DNA from: JBMNHG01 sp045627705
GTDB taxonomy: Bacteria; Verrucomicrobiota; Kiritimatiellia; RFP12; JBMNHG01
Assembly: GCA_045627705.1 (NCBI GenBank)
Contig: JAZQOE010000006.1
Span: 1-20,198 of the forward strand
Length of the DNA: 20,198 nucleotides
Reading direction: 5' to 3'
Made by a program: the position numbers and the translations under genes. Below the pieces are notes generated by a model. That model was not told where the DNA came from. It saw only the letters and a list, made by a program, of their open reading frames with translations, and searched no databases. This document shows positions 1 to 7,659 of this stretch, in pieces; within the stretch, counting starts at the first letter, position 1, and each line of letters opens with the position of its first letter.

Positions 1-2
1 TG

Positions 3-194
3 ATGCTCATTGGCCTCGCCTTGGTTTTCCCGCCAGGGCTTGGGACAATCTTCATTGTGGCAGGCATTGTCCTGATGGACTTCCCGCACAAGCGCGCAAT
101 CGAGCGGCGCGCCGCAAAATGGCGCGGGGTCCTTCCGATCCCCAATGCCATCCGTCGCCTCGGCAAGGTCCCCCGCTTCCGACGGCTCCCCTAG
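3..194 (+). CDS. C-terminal part of a small membrane protein (PGPGW-like), 5' end outside window
   Basis: The open frame runs from the window edge to a TAG stop at 192-194. It encodes a hydrophobic stretch of about 25 residues containing FPPGLG, then a strongly basic tail (KRAIERRAAK, then AIRRLGKVPRFRR). This layout, a Pro-Gly-rich turn in a membrane helix followed by an arginine-rich cytoplasmic end, resembles the short PGPGW putative transmembrane family. The ATG at position 3 is probably internal, because the hydrophobic segment begins at once and no upstream sequence is available to judge a start. The gene converges on the minus-strand membrane-protein gene, with only 9 bp between the stops. 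Function is unknown. The reading frame is likely real, but the family assignment is tentative. Confidence 0.5.
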   Translation: MLIGLALVFPPGLGTIFIVAGIVLMDFPHKRAIERRAAKWRGVLPIPNAIRRLGKVPRFRRLP

Positions 195-203
195 CAGTAA
201 AAA

Positions 204-2006
204 TCATTCTAAATTGGAATCCAGATAGGAAAGCAAGGAACGACGGAAGTAGCACGTCTGCTCGCGTGGATTCCACTTGCGGAAGGCGGCGCGGAATTCT
301 TCCGAAGCCGAGGCGGCCTCGTTGTATTCCTGCAGCGACTTGCCGTTCGAATCATATACGCGCATGTCGGAAGTGCGCGAAACCGGCAGATACTCGGTCC
401 ATTCGACGGGAATGGTGTGCCAGCGCCCGTCGCCGCCGAACTTTCGCACATGGTCCACTCGCGGTTCGCCGCGGAAACCATGGGCCGTAACCGCAACGAC
501 CTGCTCCGCGCCATCCTGCGATTTCAACTCCGTCTTCAGGATGTTGCGGGTGATGCTGGCCTCGTGCCTGAAGGCGTCTTCGCCATGGAAGTTGGCGAGC
601 GACTCATGTTCCCAGAACGATGGGGAGCGCGAGATGACATCGCCCCAGATGGATTCGTGCGAACGCATGTACTGATAGAGGGGAATCGTCAGCAGCGGCG
701 CCAGCGCGAAATAAAGGCCCTTGAAATACTCGTTGTTGAAATCGTTGAAGCGCCTGCGGACGACAGCCAGTTCGTAGTCGGCGTATTGCGTCGGCGAGGT
801 ATCGAAAGATACCGAGCCAAAGTGCGCCGGGACGATGCAGTTGATCATGTGCGACTTGTGGAAGGCGAAGTCATCGCCATATCCGATCTTTGTATCGTTT
901 AGCAGATTGACCATCTGCTGCTGGGCGTATGGCGTAAAGAGGAGACGGAACTGGATTTCATTGTTGCGGTCGTTGGCGTTGAATAGCACTTCGAACTCGT
1001 GGTTAGACATGAGAGTGTAGTCGGAGACCTTCCCATCCTCGATCGCCGCCGCCTTTTTCTGAAGCTTCTTCAGCGCGCGCTTCTTCGAGGAAGTCCACTT
1101 TCCTGGATCCTTGCCGGAAAGCTCCGAAGGCTCGCGATTGAAAACCAGGTCGGGCGCCGCGACATTTCCGAAAATCAAGAATTTCGCGTTGCCGAATTCG
1201 GGGACTGGATGAGTGACCGTCGCCGTCAGGACTTCGGAACGATGCACGGTCGTCCGCTTGCCGTCGGGACCGCGGACAGATTCCGTCCAATGGATGGTGA
1301 TCGATCCGGAATACTCATGCGGCGTCCACTCGAAGCCGAATGTGTTGGCGAGGACAAACGGATTACCGTTGATCTCGCCGCTCTGGACGCCCACGACGGA
1401 GCGGCCGCGGTTGAACGAGTCGTCGAGGTTGAACACGCGCTCCAAATCGCGCAGGCGGCCGACAGAGAAAATCGGATCCATCTCGATTCGCGGAACCGTC
1501 TTATGCACGAGCCTGCCGGGCATCCCCCAGTCGAAGAGGCTGTTCAACGGCTCCATCTGCGCCGTAGCCTCCTGCTTCTTCGCCGCCAGATTCGACCGCA
1601 GGACATCGATCTTCGATTTCAATTCGCGGATTGACGGAAACAGTTTTTTCCACGACACCAGGCCGAGGACAACCGCAAGAAGCACAAGCCCGCCATAAAG
1701 CCATCCGCCATCGAGCCCGCCAGTGCCGTAGTCATCGGCGAAGCCGAAGATTGAGAAGGCCGCGGAAAGAATAGCAACGATTATCGAGATGACATTAAGG
1801 GTGACAAGGAGCGAGCGACGCCCTTCGGACTTCGACAAGTCGGCCTCCAGCGCGCGGATGTCGCGCACGAGGGCCACGTTCGCCTGTTCGTCGACGCCAG
1901 ACTTCGCCAGCAATTCCTCGAATAAGTCCGAGGTATTCCTGGCGTGGAGGTCCTTGTACTTGTTGGCGTATTCGGACAGCGGCTCGTAGACTGTGTTGTC
2001 GTCCAT
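204..2006 (-). CDS. Large two-pass membrane protein encoded next to LemA, function unknown
   Basis: The product is 600 residues if translation starts at the ATG at 2006-2004. An in-frame GTG at 2027 would add 7 residues. Neither start has a good Shine-Dalgarno sequence, so the start is uncertain. Visible features are a charged, probably coiled N-terminal region (about residues 10-63), a first membrane helix (about 65-88), a short loop, a second helix (about 102-119), another heptad-like stretch (about 124-153), and a soluble C-terminal part of about 440 residues rich in Phe, Tyr and Asn with no motif I recognise. The gene lies directly downstream of lemA on the same strand and is very probably cotranscribed with it. 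LemA genes in other bacteria often sit beside a membrane partner (HtpX protease, TPM-domain protein, DUF3137 protein). The helix pair followed by a cytoplasmic domain recalls the DUF3137 type, but this protein is longer. No enzymatic role can be read from the sequence. Confidence 0.8.
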   Translation of the reverse strand: MDDNTVYEPLSEYANKYKDLHARNTSDLFEELLAKSGVDEQANVALVRDIRALEADLSKSEGRRSLLVTLNVISIIVAILSAAFSIFGFADDYGTGGLDGGWLYGGLVLLAVVLGLVSWKKLFPSIRELKSKIDVLRSNLAAKKQEATAQMEPLNSLFDWGMPGRLVHKTVPRIEMDPIFSVGRLRDLERVFNLDDSFNRGRSVVGVQSGEINGNPFVLANTFGFEWTPHEYSGSITIHWTESVRGPDGKRTTVHRSEVLTATVTHPVPEFGNAKFLIFGNVAAPDLVFNREPSELSGKDPGKWTSSKKRALKKLQKKAAAIEDGKVSDYTLMSNHEFEVLFNANDRNNEIQFRLLFTPYAQQQMVNLLNDTKIGYGDDFAFHKSHMINCIVPAHFGSVSFDTSPTQYADYELAVVRRRFNDFNNEYFKGLYFALAPLLTIPLYQYMRSHESIWGDVISRSPSFWEHESLANFHGEDAFRHEASITRNILKTELKSQDGAEQVVAVTAHGFRGEPRVDHVRKFGGDGRWHTIPVEWTEYLPVSRTSDMRVYDSNGKSLQEYNEAASASEEFRAAFRKWNPREQTCYFRRSLLSYLDSNLE

Positions 2007-2056
2007 GGCCAGTCCGTCTTTGCTCACATTGCGGTGCGTTTACGTCGAAACGCGGT

Positions 2057-2725
2057 TCAGAAGAACTTCTGGCGCGCCGCCTCGCGGACTTCCCTCGAAG
2101 CCGTAAACGGGATGCGGGTCGTGTAGCCTGCGCGGGCGGCGACGATCATCTTCGTGGGCCACGCGAAGATGTCGGAATTCCACTGCGCGACGGTGTCGTT
2201 GTAAAGCGCGCGGGCAGCCGTGATCTCGCGCTGGAGCGAGTTGTTCTGCTGCATGGCGTCGGCGATCGCGGCGTGCGCCTTGAGATCGGGATAGGCCTCG
2301 ACCTGCGGGAAGAGACGGCCGAAAACCTGGTCGATCTGCCCGGCGACGACATTGCGCTGGACCTCCGCGTCTGGCGAGCGCCCGCCACGATATGCCGCGA
2401 CGGACTTCATGACATCCTTGTCGAGGTCGATCGCCTTTTCAACGAGCGGCGCGACATTCTGCAGAATCTGCACGCGCTGCTCGAGGTAGTTGTCGATCTG
2501 CGAGGCATCGGCCTGTATCTTCTGCTGGAGACGCTGTAGATAGCTGCGGGCGGAAATCTTCATGAAGAGGAAAATCACGCCTGGAATGATACCGAGAACC
2601 CAAAGCATGATTTCAAAAATCGTGGAGCCAACGCCAACCTTTACGGGAAGTTGACGCTGAATGACATTCACTTCGCGGCCATCATCGCTCACCGGACCGG
2701 TAATCTCATCGAGTTCGTTTGCCAT
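2057..2725 (-). CDS. lemA: LemA family membrane protein
   Basis: The product is 222 residues. A short polar N-terminus is followed by one membrane helix (about residues 35-56) and a long helical region (about 60-200) with the LemA-type pattern: an N-Y-L-x-x-R-V-x-I-L-x-N-V-x-P-L-V segment near 79-95, a helix with E-A-Y-P-D-L-K-A, and an R-A-L-Y-N-D-T-V-A-x-W-N segment. LemA proteins have a single N-terminal transmembrane helix and a helical-bundle cytoplasmic domain. Their biochemical role is not settled. This copy has an extended N-terminus (about 30 residues before the helix) and is divergent from the common 180-200 residue form. The start at 2725 is supported by an AGGA-type ribosome binding site about 8 bases upstream (GAGGATACCCC before ATG). 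It is the first gene of a pair with the large membrane protein downstream. A weak promoter (TTGCAA at 2792-2787, 17-bp spacer, CATTCT at 2769-2764) lies upstream. Confidence 0.88.
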   Translation of the reverse strand: MANELDEITGPVSDDGREVNVIQRQLPVKVGVGSTIFEIMLWVLGIIPGVIFLFMKISARSYLQRLQQKIQADASQIDNYLEQRVQILQNVAPLVEKAIDLDKDVMKSVAAYRGGRSPDAEVQRNVVAGQIDQVFGRLFPQVEAYPDLKAHAAIADAMQQNNSLQREITAARALYNDTVAQWNSDIFAWPTKMIVAARAGYTTRIPFTASREVREAARQKFF

Positions 2726-2814
2726 GGGGTATCCTCATGTGGTTGTATTGTCACGATAGAAGAAGAATGCGCTTCCCCATCGGCTTTTGCAAGCATTTAA
2801 CAATCGCAATTCAA

Positions 2815-2853
2815 TTGCTTCAAGCCCAAGTCGCCTGTACAATACGCGCGTAT
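2815..2853 (+). promoter_or_regulatory. Sigma-70-type promoter with palindrome over the start site
   Basis: A TTGCTT -35 element (2815-2820), a 17-bp spacer and a TACAAT -10 element (2838-2843) stand just upstream of the radical SAM gene. The ATG at 2852 begins only 9 bases after the -10, so transcription would start at or within about 2 bases of the start codon. No Shine-Dalgarno sequence is visible. A perfect 12-bp palindrome, ATACGCGCGTAT (2842-2853), overlaps the end of the -10 element, the predicted transcription start and the first bases of the ATG. It could be an operator. The elements are seen directly; the function is inferred. Confidence 0.55.
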
Positions 2854-4303
2854 GAAACTGTTGATAGGATATCCGCCATTGCCGTGCGAAAAGGGTGTCC
2901 CGCTCCTTTCGCAAAACCGGCAATTCCAGTGGTTCAACCGCCCGACGTTCATCTACCCGGTTGTCCCGGCCTGCGCCGCCACGATGGCGCGCGACGACGG
3001 CCACGATGTCTGCTGGCTTGACGGTATCGCCGAGCGTCTGTCCCCCGCGGAGTTCGACGCCCGCATCGACGCATTTGATCCGGACGTGGTGGTTTACGAG
3101 ACGAAGACGCCCGTCGTGCGCCGTCACTGGGAACTTGTGAAGGCGCTCAAGGCGCACCGCCCTTCAACGGCCGTGGTGCTCGTCGGCGACCATGTAACCG
3201 CTCTCCCCGCCGAAACGATGGACGCCTGTCCGGTTGACTACATCCTCACTGGCGGCGACTGGGATTTCCTGCTCCGCAACCTCCTGCGGCACCTCCGCGA
3301 TGGCGCGGCCTTGGAGCCGGGCATCTGGCGCCGCGACGCAGCCGGCGCCGCGATCGATGGCGGCAAATTCCTTCTCGACCATGACCTGAACTCGCTCCCG
3401 CGCATCGACCGCGAGCTTACGAAGTGGCGCAATTACAGCGTGAACAACGGCAACTTCCGCCGCACACCCGGCACCTACGTGATGGCCGGGCGCGACTGCT
3501 GGCACGCGCGCTGCACCTTCTGCTCATGGGCGGCGCTCTATCCGAAGTACCGCACCCGCAAGCCCGAGAATGTCGTCGATGAAATCCAGGAACTCGTCGA
3601 GCGCTACGGCGTCCGCGAGATAATGGACGACACCGGCTGCTTCCCCGTCGGGCAGTGGCTCCGCGACTTCTGCCGCCTCATGGTCGAGCGCAAGCTGAAC
3701 AAGCGCGTAACGATCGATTGCAACATGCGCTTCGGCGCGCTCGCCGCCGAGGACTACCGCATGATGAAGCGCGCGGGATTCCGATTCGTCCTCTTCGGCC
3801 TCGAATCCGCGAACCAGTCCACGCTCGACAAGCTCGACAAGAATCTGAAGGTCGAGCAGATCGCGAAGGGTGCGCGCGAAGCCTCCGCCGCAGGGCTGGA
3901 CGTACACGTGACCGTAATGCTCGGCTTCCCGTGGGAAGGCGAAGAGGAAATCAAGCGGACAGTCGCCCTTGCGCGCGATCTCCTCGTCCACGGCCATGCC
4001 TACACCCTCCAGGTCACGCAGACCGTCCCCTACCCCGGCACGCCGCTCTTCCGCCAGTGCGAGGAAAACGGTTGGCTCACCACCCATTCGTGGGACGACT
4101 TCGACATGCGCGGCGCCGTTATGACAACGCCCGTGGGCGAAGAGCGCATCAAGTGCGCGATCCGCGACATCTACCGCGCATTCTTCCATCCGATTTCACT
4201 GTGGAACCGCCTCATCCACACGCGCCATCCGATCGACGACGCGAAATTCTACATCCGCGGGCTGCTGTCGCTAGTCGGCCACCTCCGCGATTTCAAGGGT
4301 TGA
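2852..4303 (+). CDS. Radical SAM enzyme with B12-binding-type N-terminal domain
   Basis: The product is 483 residues. Residues about 1-150 form the Rossmann-like domain of the B12-binding radical SAM class (early GYPPLP, then P-V-V-P-A-C-A-A-T, D-P-D-V-V-V-Y-E-T, G-D-H-V-T-A-L-P-A-E). The cobalamin-ligating DxHxxG motif is not visible, so cobalamin may bind base-off or not at all. Residues about 205-400 form the radical SAM core: cysteines at 216, 221 and 224, then a G-L-E-S-A segment and a V-M-L-G-F-P strand. The cluster motif is CX4CX2C rather than the canonical CX3CX2C. The C-terminal 80 residues carry the L-x-N-R-L-I type extension common in this class. Substrate cannot be told; methyltransferases and ring-forming enzymes of lipid, hopanoid or natural-product pathways share this architecture. 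The ATG at 2852 sits next to the -10 element, so the message may be leaderless. der follows 56 bp downstream on the same strand. Confidence 0.88.
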   Translation: MKLLIGYPPLPCEKGVPLLSQNRQFQWFNRPTFIYPVVPACAATMARDDGHDVCWLDGIAERLSPAEFDARIDAFDPDVVVYETKTPVVRRHWELVKALKAHRPSTAVVLVGDHVTALPAETMDACPVDYILTGGDWDFLLRNLLRHLRDGAALEPGIWRRDAAGAAIDGGKFLLDHDLNSLPRIDRELTKWRNYSVNNGNFRRTPGTYVMAGRDCWHARCTFCSWAALYPKYRTRKPENVVDEIQELVERYGVREIMDDTGCFPVGQWLRDFCRLMVERKLNKRVTIDCNMRFGALAAEDYRMMKRAGFRFVLFGLESANQSTLDKLDKNLKVEQIAKGAREASAAGLDVHVTVMLGFPWEGEEEIKRTVALARDLLVHGHAYTLQVTQTVPYPGTPLFRQCEENGWLTTHSWDDFDMRGAVMTTPVGEERIKCAIRDIYRAFFHPISLWNRLIHTRHPIDDAKFYIRGLLSLVGHLRDFKG

Positions 4304-4359
4304 GCCGCGCATCGCCGCGCGCACATTCGCGATATTCAGCATCCGAGGTCAATCTCACA

Positions 4360-5853
4360 ATGCCAGACGAACTTCAAGACAAGATGGATGAAGCCCAGCC
4401 CCGCCGCCGCATCGTGGCGATCGTGGGGCGTCCCAACGTAGGCAAATCCGCGCTCTTCAACCGCCTAGCCGGCCGCCGTATCGCCGTGGTGCATGACGAA
4501 GCTGGCGTCACCCGCGACCGCCAGCAGCGCGAGGTCGTCTGGAACGACCAGCGCTTCCAGCTTATCGACACCGGCGGGCTTTCGGTAATCGACGACGACA
4601 CCCGCGATGGTTCAGACCCCATCGAGGCCGGCATCCGCGCGCAAGTCGCGGCCGCGATCTCCGACGCCGCCGCAGTGATAATGGTAGTCGATAGCCAGAC
4701 GGGACTCCACCCGCTCGACGAAGAAGCGGCGCGCCGCGTTCATGCCGCTGGCATCCCCGCGTTCATCGCGGTGAACAAGTGCGACCTTCCGCAGCACGAA
4801 CTTGCGACAGCGGACTTCGAGGGACTCGGCATGCCAGTGTTCCCGGTTTCCGCGCTGCACGACCGCGGCGTAGGCAACCTGATGGAGCGAGTTCTCGCGG
4901 TTCTTCCGGATGTCGCAGAGGAAAGCATCGAACACCCGCTGCGCGTCGCGATCGTCGGCCGTCCAAACGCCGGCAAGTCGTCGTTCATCAACCGCCTTCT
5001 CCGCAACGACCGTGTGATTGTCTCCGACATCGCAGGCACGACACGCGACTCGATCGAAGTGCCGTTCACGATCGGCGCGGGATCGCAGGCCCGCCACTAT
5101 GTGCTCGTAGATACCGCCGGCATGCGCAACCTCCGCAGCATGAAGGACCCCGTTGAACGCTACAGCCTGATACGCGCGGAACAGAGCGTGGAGGAATGCG
5201 ACATCGCAGTGCTGGTGATGGACGCGATGGTCGGCCCAACACTGCAGGACAAGCGTATCGCCGCGAAGATCATCGAGGCGAACAAGGGATGTGTGCTCCT
5301 GCTGAACAAGTGGGATCAATGCCGCGAGAAGGGAATGACGGAAACAAAGGCCGAACCCGTGCTGCGCGAGGCGATGCCTTTCCTGCGCCACTGTCCCGCC
5401 GTCTTCATCTCCGCGCTCGACGGCTACAATGTGCGCCGCACGATCGACGCGATCGACCATGTCGCCGCGCAAACGCGCATGCGCCTTCCCACGGGAATGC
5501 TCAACCGCGCCATTGCCGAGGCGATGGCGAACCGCAAGCCGCCGGCGGCGAACGGTAAGCCACTCCGACTCTTCTACACTGTCCAGACGGGTGTCGCGCC
5601 AATCGCGCTCCGCATCTTCGTAAACTATCCCGACCTCGTGACGCGTCCATACCGCGAGTATCTGGTCCGTCAGCTCCGCGACAGGTTCGGACTCGAAGGC
5701 GCGCCCGTGATAATGGACTTCCGCGAGCGCACGCGCCCGGCATCGCGCGTCGCCCCGCCGACAAAGCCAGTCGAGAAGAACCCCCGAAAGCGAGCCGCCG
5801 CCAAAAACCGCAGAGGCCCGCAAAAGAAACGGCGAGATTCGGGGAAAAGGTAG
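4360..5853 (+). CDS. der: Ribosome biogenesis GTPase Der (EngA)
   Basis: Der is a GTPase with two G domains in tandem that acts in late assembly of the 50S ribosomal subunit. The 497-residue product has the first P-loop GRPNVGKS at residues 23-30 with DTGG and NKCD downstream, and the second P-loop GRPNAGKS at 200-207 with DTAG and NKWD. A KH-like C-terminal domain covers about 370-460 (segments F-Y-T-V-Q-T-G and P-Y-R-E-Y-L-V-R-Q-L-R), and a very basic Lys/Arg tail ends the protein. Length matches the family (about 490 in E. coli). The open frame extends far upstream, but homology starts only here, and the ATG at 4360 has GAGGT at 4345-4349 as ribosome binding site. It is probably cotranscribed with the upstream radical SAM gene. 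It converges on rmlA with 14 bp between the stops. Confidence 0.97.
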   Translation: MPDELQDKMDEAQPRRRIVAIVGRPNVGKSALFNRLAGRRIAVVHDEAGVTRDRQQREVVWNDQRFQLIDTGGLSVIDDDTRDGSDPIEAGIRAQVAAAISDAAAVIMVVDSQTGLHPLDEEAARRVHAAGIPAFIAVNKCDLPQHELATADFEGLGMPVFPVSALHDRGVGNLMERVLAVLPDVAEESIEHPLRVAIVGRPNAGKSSFINRLLRNDRVIVSDIAGTTRDSIEVPFTIGAGSQARHYVLVDTAGMRNLRSMKDPVERYSLIRAEQSVEECDIAVLVMDAMVGPTLQDKRIAAKIIEANKGCVLLLNKWDQCREKGMTETKAEPVLREAMPFLRHCPAVFISALDGYNVRRTIDAIDHVAAQTRMRLPTGMLNRAIAEAMANRKPPAANGKPLRLFYTVQTGVAPIALRIFVNYPDLVTRPYREYLVRQLRDRFGLEGAPVIMDFRERTRPASRVAPPTKPVEKNPRKRAAAKNRRGPQKKRRDSGKR

Positions 5854-5867
5854 ATTGGGATTGCGAG

Positions 5868-6758
5868 TTATTCGATGTCGGGTTCAGGGCCGCGCTCGAT
5901 GAGCTGAAGCAGGTAGCGGCCGTAGTCATTGTTCTTCATGACCTTTGCGGACTCGGCGATCTTCTCGGCGGAGACCCACTTGTTGCGGAAGCCGATTTCC
6001 TCGAGGCAGGCGATCTTGAGACCCTGGCGGACCTGGATCGTCTGCACGAAGTTGCCGGCCTGGAGGAGCGACTCGTGGGTACCGGTGTCGAGCCATGCGA
6101 CGCCGCGGCTCAACACGCCCACGCGGAGGCGGCCCTGGTTCAGGTAGATGCGGTTTAGGTCGGTAATCTCGAGTTCGCCACGCGCGGAAGGCTTCAAATC
6201 CGCGGCGAAATCGCACACATCCGGGCCATAGAAATAAAGGCCGGGAACCGCGAAAGACGACTTGGGCTTGGCGGGTTTCTCCTCAAGCGAGATTGCCTTG
6301 CCGGTGGAATCGAATTCAACTACGCCATAGCGCTCCGGGTCGGCCACGCGATACCCGAAGACCTGCGCGCCTTCGCTGAGTTTGCCGGCGGCGCGAAGCA
6401 CATGGGACATGCCCTGGCCGTAGAAGATGTTGTCGCCGAGGACAAGCGCCACCGGCTCGTTGCCGACAAACTCGCGACCAATCACAAACGCCTGCGCAAG
6501 GCCTTCGGGGCGCGGTTGCTCGGCGTACGAGAACTCGACTCCGAACTGCGAACCATCGCCAAGCAGTTCGCGAAAGCGAGGCAGGTCGGACGGAGTGCTG
6601 ATGATCAGGATCTCACGAATCCCGGCGAGCATGAGTACCGAGAGCGGATAGTAGATCATTGGCTTGTCGTACACTGGCAGAAGCTGCTTGCTAACTACGC
6701 GTGTAATTGGATAAAGGCGCGTACCGGCGCCACCCGCGAGGACTATGCCTTTCATCAT
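5868..6758 (-). CDS. rmlA: Glucose-1-phosphate thymidylyltransferase
   Basis: RmlA joins dTTP and glucose-1-phosphate to give dTDP-glucose and pyrophosphate, the first step toward dTDP-L-rhamnose and other deoxysugars for surface polysaccharides. The 296-residue product begins MMKGIVLAGG and has the nucleotide-binding loop GGAGTRLYPIT, then S-K-Q-L-L-P-V-Y-D-K-P-M-I-Y-Y-P, L-G-D-N-I-F-Y-G, a sugar-binding E-E-K-P-A-K-P loop, and the late W-L-D-T-G-T-H segment. All are diagnostic of the short RmlA class, and the length is normal. Two adjacent ATG codons follow an AAGGAG site. The first (6758) has 5-base spacing from GGAG and the second (6755) has 8, so the true start may be the second, giving the usual MKGIVLAGG. 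No rmlB, rmlC or rmlD is in the window, so the gene is separated from the rest of its pathway here. The exonuclease gene lies 18 bp upstream on the same strand. Confidence 0.96.
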   Translation of the reverse strand: MMKGIVLAGGAGTRLYPITRVVSKQLLPVYDKPMIYYPLSVLMLAGIREILIISTPSDLPRFRELLGDGSQFGVEFSYAEQPRPEGLAQAFVIGREFVGNEPVALVLGDNIFYGQGMSHVLRAAGKLSEGAQVFGYRVADPERYGVVEFDSTGKAISLEEKPAKPKSSFAVPGLYFYGPDVCDFAADLKPSARGELEITDLNRIYLNQGRLRVGVLSRGVAWLDTGTHESLLQAGNFVQTIQVRQGLKIACLEEIGFRNKWVSAEKIAESAKVMKNNDYGRYLLQLIERGPEPDIE

Positions 6759-6776
6759 GTCTTCTCCTTTGTAAAA

Positions 6777-7592
6777 CTATTCCGCCTGGGTACGCTTGCC
6801 GAGATTGGCGGGAGGATCGGGGAAGATGCCGTTCATTGCATCCTCGGCGATCTTCCTGGTATCCATCGGGAAATCGCTCTTCACCATCCAGCGAAGGAAA
6901 CTATGCCCTTTTTCTTCGGCGAGGTCACGAAGTTTCTCGCCCTTCTTCTTGCCGAAGTTCACGACAAGGTCGCCGGCGGAAGTCCAGCGGAAGCGCCCCG
7001 CGCGATCGGCGTTCATCGGGTCGCGCTCGTTGTAGATGCGATCGAGCGACTCCATATCGTTCGGGAGGTCGGAGTACTTCGCGAACTGCCCGGCGAGCAC
7101 GTCGATCGTGGCGCGGACATCGCCTTCCGCGCCGTGTGCGTCGGTATGTTCGCGTCCGCAGTAGAATCGAAGCGCGGCAGAAAGATCGCGGGGCTCGTGC
7201 TTGTGGAAGATGCGCTGGACATCGAGAATACGGCGGTCATCGGGATTGAAGCTGATGCCCGCGCGGAGGAACTCCTCGCAAAGGATCGGCACATCGTAGC
7301 GGGTGAGGTTGTAGCCGCAGAGGTCGCATGGGTCGATAAAGTCGAAGATGTCGAGGGCGCGTTCGGCGAATGTCGGACAATCGCGGACGATGTCATCAGT
7401 GATACCGTGGATTTCGGTCGATTCCTCGGGAATGGGAATCGTTGGATTCATGAGCCATGTGCGCGTCGTCTGCGAACCATCCGGCTCGATGCGTGTAACG
7501 GCAAGTTCGATGATCCTATCGGCGCGCGGGCTTGTACCCGTGCCCTCGATGTCGAAAACGGCGAGAGGCCTGTCTAACTTTAGTGGAAACAT
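6777..7592 (-). CDS. DEDDh-family 3'-5' exonuclease (DnaQ-like)
   Basis: The product is 271 residues if it starts at ATG 7592 (MFPLKLDRPLAVFD). The frame is open further upstream, but that part is not conserved in style and would overlap the divergent small basic protein gene. Exonuclease motif I is D14-I-E16, motif II is Y-N-L-T-x-x-D with Asp100, and motif III is H153-x4-D158, so this is the DEDDh subclass that removes nucleotides 3'-5' with two metal ions. Motif I reads DIEGTG where most relatives have DIETTG. Residues about 215-271 form a C-terminal module (F-G-K-K-K-G-x-x-L, then F-L-R-W-M-V-K-S-D-F-P) known from stand-alone DnaQ-like exonucleases of Bacteroidetes and others. It may be a stand-alone repair or editing nuclease rather than the replicative epsilon subunit. 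No Shine-Dalgarno sequence is obvious. rmlA follows 18 bp downstream and may share the transcript. Confidence 0.88.
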   Translation of the reverse strand: MFPLKLDRPLAVFDIEGTGTSPRADRIIELAVTRIEPDGSQTTRTWLMNPTIPIPEESTEIHGITDDIVRDCPTFAERALDIFDFIDPCDLCGYNLTRYDVPILCEEFLRAGISFNPDDRRILDVQRIFHKHEPRDLSAALRFYCGREHTDAHGAEGDVRATIDVLAGQFAKYSDLPNDMESLDRIYNERDPMNADRAGRFRWTSAGDLVVNFGKKKGEKLRDLAEEKGHSFLRWMVKSDFPMDTRKIAEDAMNGIFPDPPANLGKRTQAE

Positions 7593-7597
7593 GATGG

Positions 7598-7625
7598 TTG
7601 AATTTTCCCACGAACGTGGTAACAT
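7598..7625 (+). promoter_or_regulatory. Possible promoter and short dyad in the divergent region
   Basis: The 67 bp between the exonuclease start (7592) and the small basic protein start (7660) must hold promoters for both directions. TTGAAT (7598-7603) and TAACAT (7620-7625) with a 16-bp spacer form a plausible plus-strand promoter. Between them lies the short inverted repeat CCACG-AA-CGTGG (7608-7619), which could bind a regulator. The match is moderate and short, so this is a suggestion only. Confidence 0.3.
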
Positions 7626-7659
7626 TATCAATCCTTTTCCGTAACAAACGAGGATTAAC

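Noticed and set aside
3655..4359. Possible long N-terminal extension of Der
   Set aside because: The frame is open for 235 codons upstream of the chosen start, but this part is the out-of-frame shadow of the radical SAM gene. The Der homology and a ribosome binding site begin at 4360.
4612..5823. A 403-codon minus-strand open frame inside der
   Set aside because: It is the complement of a conserved GTPase. The product is His/Arg/Ala-rich with no motif, so it is treated as a shadow.
6402..7577. A 391-codon plus-strand open frame across rmlA and the exonuclease
   Set aside because: It covers the antisense of two real genes and their junction, and shows no domain or ribosome binding site.
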